Source: Acanthopleura granulata
Taxonomy: Eukaryota; Mollusca; Polyplacophora; Chitonida; Chitonidae
Reading direction: 5' to 3'
NCBI GenBank assembly: GCA_016165875.1
Contig: JABBOT010000013.1
Coordinates: forward strand, 12,063,435-12,127,434
Length of the DNA: 64,000 nt
Below, in pieces: positions 59,670 to 64,000 of this stretch (positions are counted from its first letter, which is position 1; every line of letters begins with the position of its first letter). A model generated the notes under the pieces. The model ran no database searches, had not been told where the DNA came from, and saw only the letters and a program-made list of their open reading frames with translations. A program made the translations under genes and the position numbers.

Positions 59670-60115
59670 CTAGCACGGAGTATTTGGGACTGCCAACCTT
59701 GGAGACCTTGGAGTCCCTTTCACTGCCTGGCCTAAAGCTGTTGAGAATCCCTGGCCTGGTGTGCTTGGTAATGCTTGGCTTCGAGTTCTTGATACTGTTA
59801 GGCTTTGAGGCCTTGGTTCTGTCAGACCTGAAGGCCTTGACACTGTTATGCTTGGAGATCCAGTTGTTGTCAAGCTCGGGGGTTTTGGTGCATTCAGCGT
59901 AGGAATCTGGAGATCTGGAGGGCCTTGGTAGCGTCATGCTTGGAGGCCTTGTTACTATCATGATTGGTCCTTCGCACTGTCACGTTTGATCCTTGATGCT
60001 GCTAGGATTGGAACCTACGGTACCGTCAGGATTGGTGTCCTTGGAACGGTAAGGCTTGGAGTACTTGTTTCTATTTGGCTTGGAGACTTAATACCGTCTC
60101 AAAGTCTTTCTTACA
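59670..60115 (+). repeat. Degenerate 24-bp minisatellite
   Basis: About 18 units with a consensus near GGCTTGGAGGCCTTGGTACT plus GTTA. Because 24 is a multiple of 3, both strands give long repeated frames (8-residue period, for example LGFEALVL on plus). Those frames have no splice or start signals and are by-products. Confidence 0.8.
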
Positions 60116-60354
60116 GTCTTTCTGGCAAGGAGTCCACGTTACTGTTTGGCTTTGACTCCTTTGAAGACAATTCTTGGGTCGGTATCCTTGTTCCTGCTGG
60201 TTTTTTTGGCGCTGCATGTCTAAAAGTCCAGTAAATGAGGATACGTCGAACACTCTTGGTTGCATCCTTACGAGTAGATCTTTGAGCATTTTGAGCATTT
60301 GAGAGTTATGTACAATAAGACACCACTGTGACACGACCAAAATATACTTAAAAT

Positions 60355-60402
60355 AATCCTCTCTTCCACCCCACTCCACCTCCCCCACCCCCACTCCATA
60401 CA
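60355..60402 (+). repeat. C-rich tract
   Basis: CCACCCCACTCCACCTCCCC-like low-complexity DNA. Confidence 0.6.
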
Positions 60403-61782
60403 AATGTAATTTGTCGGCCATGGCTGTAAAAGACGTTTTATAAGATAAATGGCAACAGGAACCACAGAGCAATCATATCACTGACAAGGCGAAAGGAGAG
60501 ACATTAATACTAATGTCTCCAGTCAGGAGAATTCAGGCAACAGGTTTAAAGATAAATGAGGACTTAGACATGTGTAGGTTATACAATATTAATTCTTAGT
60601 TTTCAAGGTCTGAGACCAGTTGTGAACATGTGAGAACGAGCACTCTGTGCGCTTATGTATGCATTTCAACCTTGCAATTGTTTGGCTGTTAATCTAACTT
60701 AAAAGGAGGAAATCCGAAGAGTTGAAAACGCATTGCTTTTTCTCGCGACTTAGTTGTTCACCCAAAACTGAGAGCAATAAATCATAACAACATCCACTCC
60801 AACTATGGTATAACGAATAAAAGAGGAGGTCAAAATCGCATTGAGCAATATTTCACAATATTTAAGAGTTGATGCCTCAATGTTTTTTATATATATGTAC
60901 ATTTGCATCTTTTTTTATCAGCAAGTCTATTGTTGCTCAACACAGCAGTGCAGCATGACTTGTATATGCAAAAGAATTGCAGGCTACCACTATGCACATT
61001 CACTTGTTTTTCGGAGTAACCTTCATACGAGGGCATCTAGTTTGGTTGATGGTAATTGATTCGACACCCGACATTGCTATGCAAAGGGACTTGACCCGGT
61101 GCATGCGTACATATGCCCGTACACATATATCTCAAAACAGGTAATCCAGTACGCAGCATGAAAACGTGGGTGGGTATTACATACAGAGACATTCTCAACA
61201 TCAGCGAACATTGCAGGGAAAGAACAACTGGCGTAAACATTTTTGGACATTAGCAAATAAGTAGACAACAACTGCTTAATGATTGTATATGTCAGCATGA
61301 TCGGCAATACAACGTAAACATTCATTGTTATGGACAATATGCGTACATTTGGTTGTTTTTTTTTTGTGGTGTATTTTTTTCCGCGGATATTTGTTTCATG
61401 CATAAATTTCGCAGCTGTTCTCGCTAGTCATACATGTCGCTGCTGTTTCTTGCACGTAAACGTTCTGGTGTTATTAATCAAACATTTTTCTGTGTAATGA
61501 CTTTTGTGTAAATATTGCACTATTATTACTTTTTTACCCGTTATTGATTCTATTATACAACGCTCTGTTATTTTTTACGAAAACTTTCCCGTTTTATTAA
61601 GTCGATACATGCATTGATATTAACCCTATGTCTATACACCGTTCTATATTTTCTCTACTTGGATGGCAATTAGGCAAATGTGACCATCCGCTGATGGATT
61701 ACCATGGGTTCATGATCACTGCAAATGGTGGCAAGAAGTAAGGCATCAGGTCTAAACAGCGGAACCCTGATGCTGGAGAGAT

Positions 61783-61892
61783 CTGGGCCCGTTTGCACGA
61801 AGCCCTCTTAACGTTACGAGCACGTAACTACCGTGGTGTCCTGCGCAGTTACGTGCTTGTAATGTTAGGAGGGCTTCGTGCGAGTGGCCCAG
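61783..61892. mobile_element. Foldback MITE-like element
   Basis: Arms of 47 and 46 bases (61783-61829, 61847-61892) pair with about six differences around a 17-base loop. Termini are CTGGGCC, with GCACGAAGCCCTC inside. No coding frame. It is consistent with a miniature inverted-repeat transposon; the target duplication is unclear. Confidence 0.7.
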
Positions 61893-61899
61893 AATACGT

Positions 61900-63730
61900 A
61901 GGCATTCCATGCAAAAGCCATGTCATTTGCGCATTGACCCTGTGCAAATGGGAAGACTGGAAATCTCATTCCTGATGGATATCAGGCCGAGTGAAATCTG
62001 TTCCAGGCGCAGTCATCGGTTACGACGCCTGAGATCCAGATAGGATAGAAATCAACACGTTCTGAAATGTAATCTCTAAATGTTATGCAACACGCCTACC
62101 TACTTCCCCATACAACACTCTAGTGACTACGGCTTTACCTAGGGGATGCCTCGGTGTCTTTGAGACATCTTATTGTTACAAAATTAACATGTCAAATATA
62201 GGGCAATTGAGGGAGAGGTGCAAATGAGGCACCCTGTTGTCAAATTCTGGCTAAATTCACGATGAGTGTGGTCTAACACAGATGTGTTAGCCGATAGGCG
62301 AGTGTGTTTACAAGCTTGTATCTTTTCAGATGGCTTTTAACGCATTCATCAAATAACAAAACTGAGCAAAATGTTTGCCAGAATTGTGATCGAGTAAAAG
62401 TAACGTTTTCTCGGGGGCTGGAAGAGCCCGAGGGTGGGGCAATCTTGAAAGTCACTTAGTTTACGACACAGTTTATATCACAAATAGTTGTCCATACATC
62501 GTTAAAAGAGAACTCGTAAAAAATCGGTACTGGAATCATTAGAATTTCAAGGTCAGAATCAACTACACACAGGAATCATAATGCGCCCCAAACTCCAATC
62601 TCCATAATAATTATTATCTCCCTCTGTCACTTCACACCGCCATCATTCGACGGCCAAGTGACACACAAGAACCCAAATGCCTGCGTCACTTAGAATATCC
62701 AGGACAGAGGCCATAAGCATGTCAGGGTAACCAGCCTACTGCCTGATGTGTAACACACGCCTCCGACACCATTATAATACCCCTGTCATGTATCAAGATA
62801 TTACACATCAACTGTGTGAAACAACAGTGGGACAGAAAAGGGAAAAAAAGGGATGATAAAGTAACAGGGCTTTGTGAAAAAGCAATATAACTGGATTTAT
62901 CATGAGTAGAATTATTAAAGGACCAAGTGTGGCCTGAGCAAATAACTGGCGCTTTTAGAAGCCAACTGTAAGTCGATCCTAAAGATTTGACATGTGGTCA
63001 TCGCGATATTTGGACTGGCTGAGCTAATCAGATTTTGCAGCATACGAACATTGATACATGTACACAGCCACGATTTATTTACGCAATCTGACACAGGAAT
63101 ACCCAATAAGGCTGTTGTTATGAGAATCTCAATACACCCCCCGCCCCCTTTCACCGGAACTAATGGCTTTTTGACGGTGGACTTTCGGCCCGTATGACTT
63201 TAACCGAATAAACACAATGTGCGTCGGAGCTTATTATGCTCCCGATCCTACAGTTACATCACTGATGTTCACGCCATGACACATGTTTCATAACTTCCAG
63301 TTCGGCGTTGGCAGGCTATTCATCGTCTGAGTATCCAGATAATGGCTGAAGAACGAAAGGCCAGCGAGTTGCCAGATACTAGGGAGAGGTTCTCGGACCT
63401 TAATGGCGCTGGTACTTGATGGAAATCTCCGCTCGGGGGCGAGTTTGTGGAGGAGATTACGTAACGACAGCTAATTTTTCGAAATCAATGTCAGCGAAAT
63501 TACATAATAATCTTCGCTCTAGAACGGAGGCACTCGGGAAAGGCCATTTATTCTCCTACTGACAAGTTTAAATGGCATGGCATTTAGCCTTCGGCAAAGG
63601 ATCACCGTAACATAAAGGCACACTGAACTGAACACCGTTTAGTTACAAGAACTCTATAAGGTTACTATGAATTATCAAGGTTTCGCAGCACACAACGCGT
63701 GTCAGAGATATCCAATAACATATGATACAA
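61900..63730. other. Unresolved stretch
   Basis: No module or exon recognised. The more even base composition at 63340-63560 could merit a conservation check. Confidence 0.4.
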
Positions 63731-63734
63731 CTGG

Positions 63735-63860
63735 GGCTGGACGTGGGTTTCCTTCGGGCTGTGCCCGATTTCCTCCCACCAAAGTGCTGGCCGCCGTCGT
63801 ACAAGTGAAATATCCTTCACTACGGCGTAAAACACCAATCAAAAAAATAAATAAATGAAC
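63735..63860 (+). mobile_element. tRNA-derived SINE, 5'-truncated
   Basis: Body from CGTGGGTTTCC to an AAATAAATAAATG tail. Confidence 0.8.
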
Positions 63861-64000
63861 ATATGATTCAACATCGTTGTCAAAAATCGACAGTGATTCA
63901 CTCGCCTTCAAACAACTGCAAACTTCAAAACAGCGTTGACTTTGAAATCTCATTTTTTGAGCTTTCCGTTGATCGTACTTATACGATATCTTGTAAGCGA

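Noticed and set aside
1..64000. Prokaryotic features, CRISPR arrays or integrated viral genomes
   Set aside because: No regularly spaced repeats of CRISPR type, no operon-like coding, and no viral polymerase or capsid frames were seen.

Overview
This 64 kb window looks like intron and intergenic DNA from a multicellular eukaryote, most likely a marine lophotrochozoan and probably a mollusc. It is AT-rich with few long open frames. It shows GT-AG splice signals and many diverged interspersed repeats. The dominant repeat is a tRNA-derived SINE with A and B boxes, a conserved GC-rich body and an (AAAT)n tail, of a type I associate with mollusc genomes. There are no operons, ribosome-binding sites, rRNA genes or CRISPR arrays, and no complete gene can be read by eye.

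Genes. The best coding evidence is a minus-strand gene whose last three coding exons lie at 51440-51335, 50148-49998 and 48935-48792. Splice sites and phases match throughout, and the exons give about 132 residues of a cysteine-rich C-terminus that I cannot assign to a family. Weaker candidates are single exons with good splice sites: a zinc-finger-like exon at 2320-1904 (-), and probable terminal exons at 6170-6245 (+), 35299-35482 (+), 57528-57680 (+) and 55276-55206 (-). A compact unit at about 8.06-9.2 kb has a CCAAT/TATA-like promoter, a 214-codon frame resembling retroelement gag-like proteins, and an AATAAA signal.

Repeats. There are at least 18 SINE copies in both orientations. Several older dispersed modules, here named B to K, recur across the window. 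Some recur in the same order: E, an intermediate block, a SINE and D at 30.2-33.4 kb recur at 47.1-52.4 kb, and F then B at 20.4-21.2 kb recur at 49.7-50.5 kb. This suggests old segmental duplication, although transposition of composite elements is possible. Module C carries a TATA-like box in all three copies. A long repeat at 40.56-41.69 and 43.96-44.95 kb has LTR-like promoter features.

Local structures include a 24-bp minisatellite (59.67-60.12 kb), tandem repeats with periods of 26, 45, 125, 141 and about 230 bp, a 47-bp-arm foldback MITE (61.8 kb), a perfect 20-bp inverted repeat with two CRE sites (40.6 kb), and G-rich and C-rich tracts.

Limits. Everything was read by eye without alignment software. 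Repeat boundaries are approximate, inverted copies are under-detected, and exon calls have no transcript or homology support.
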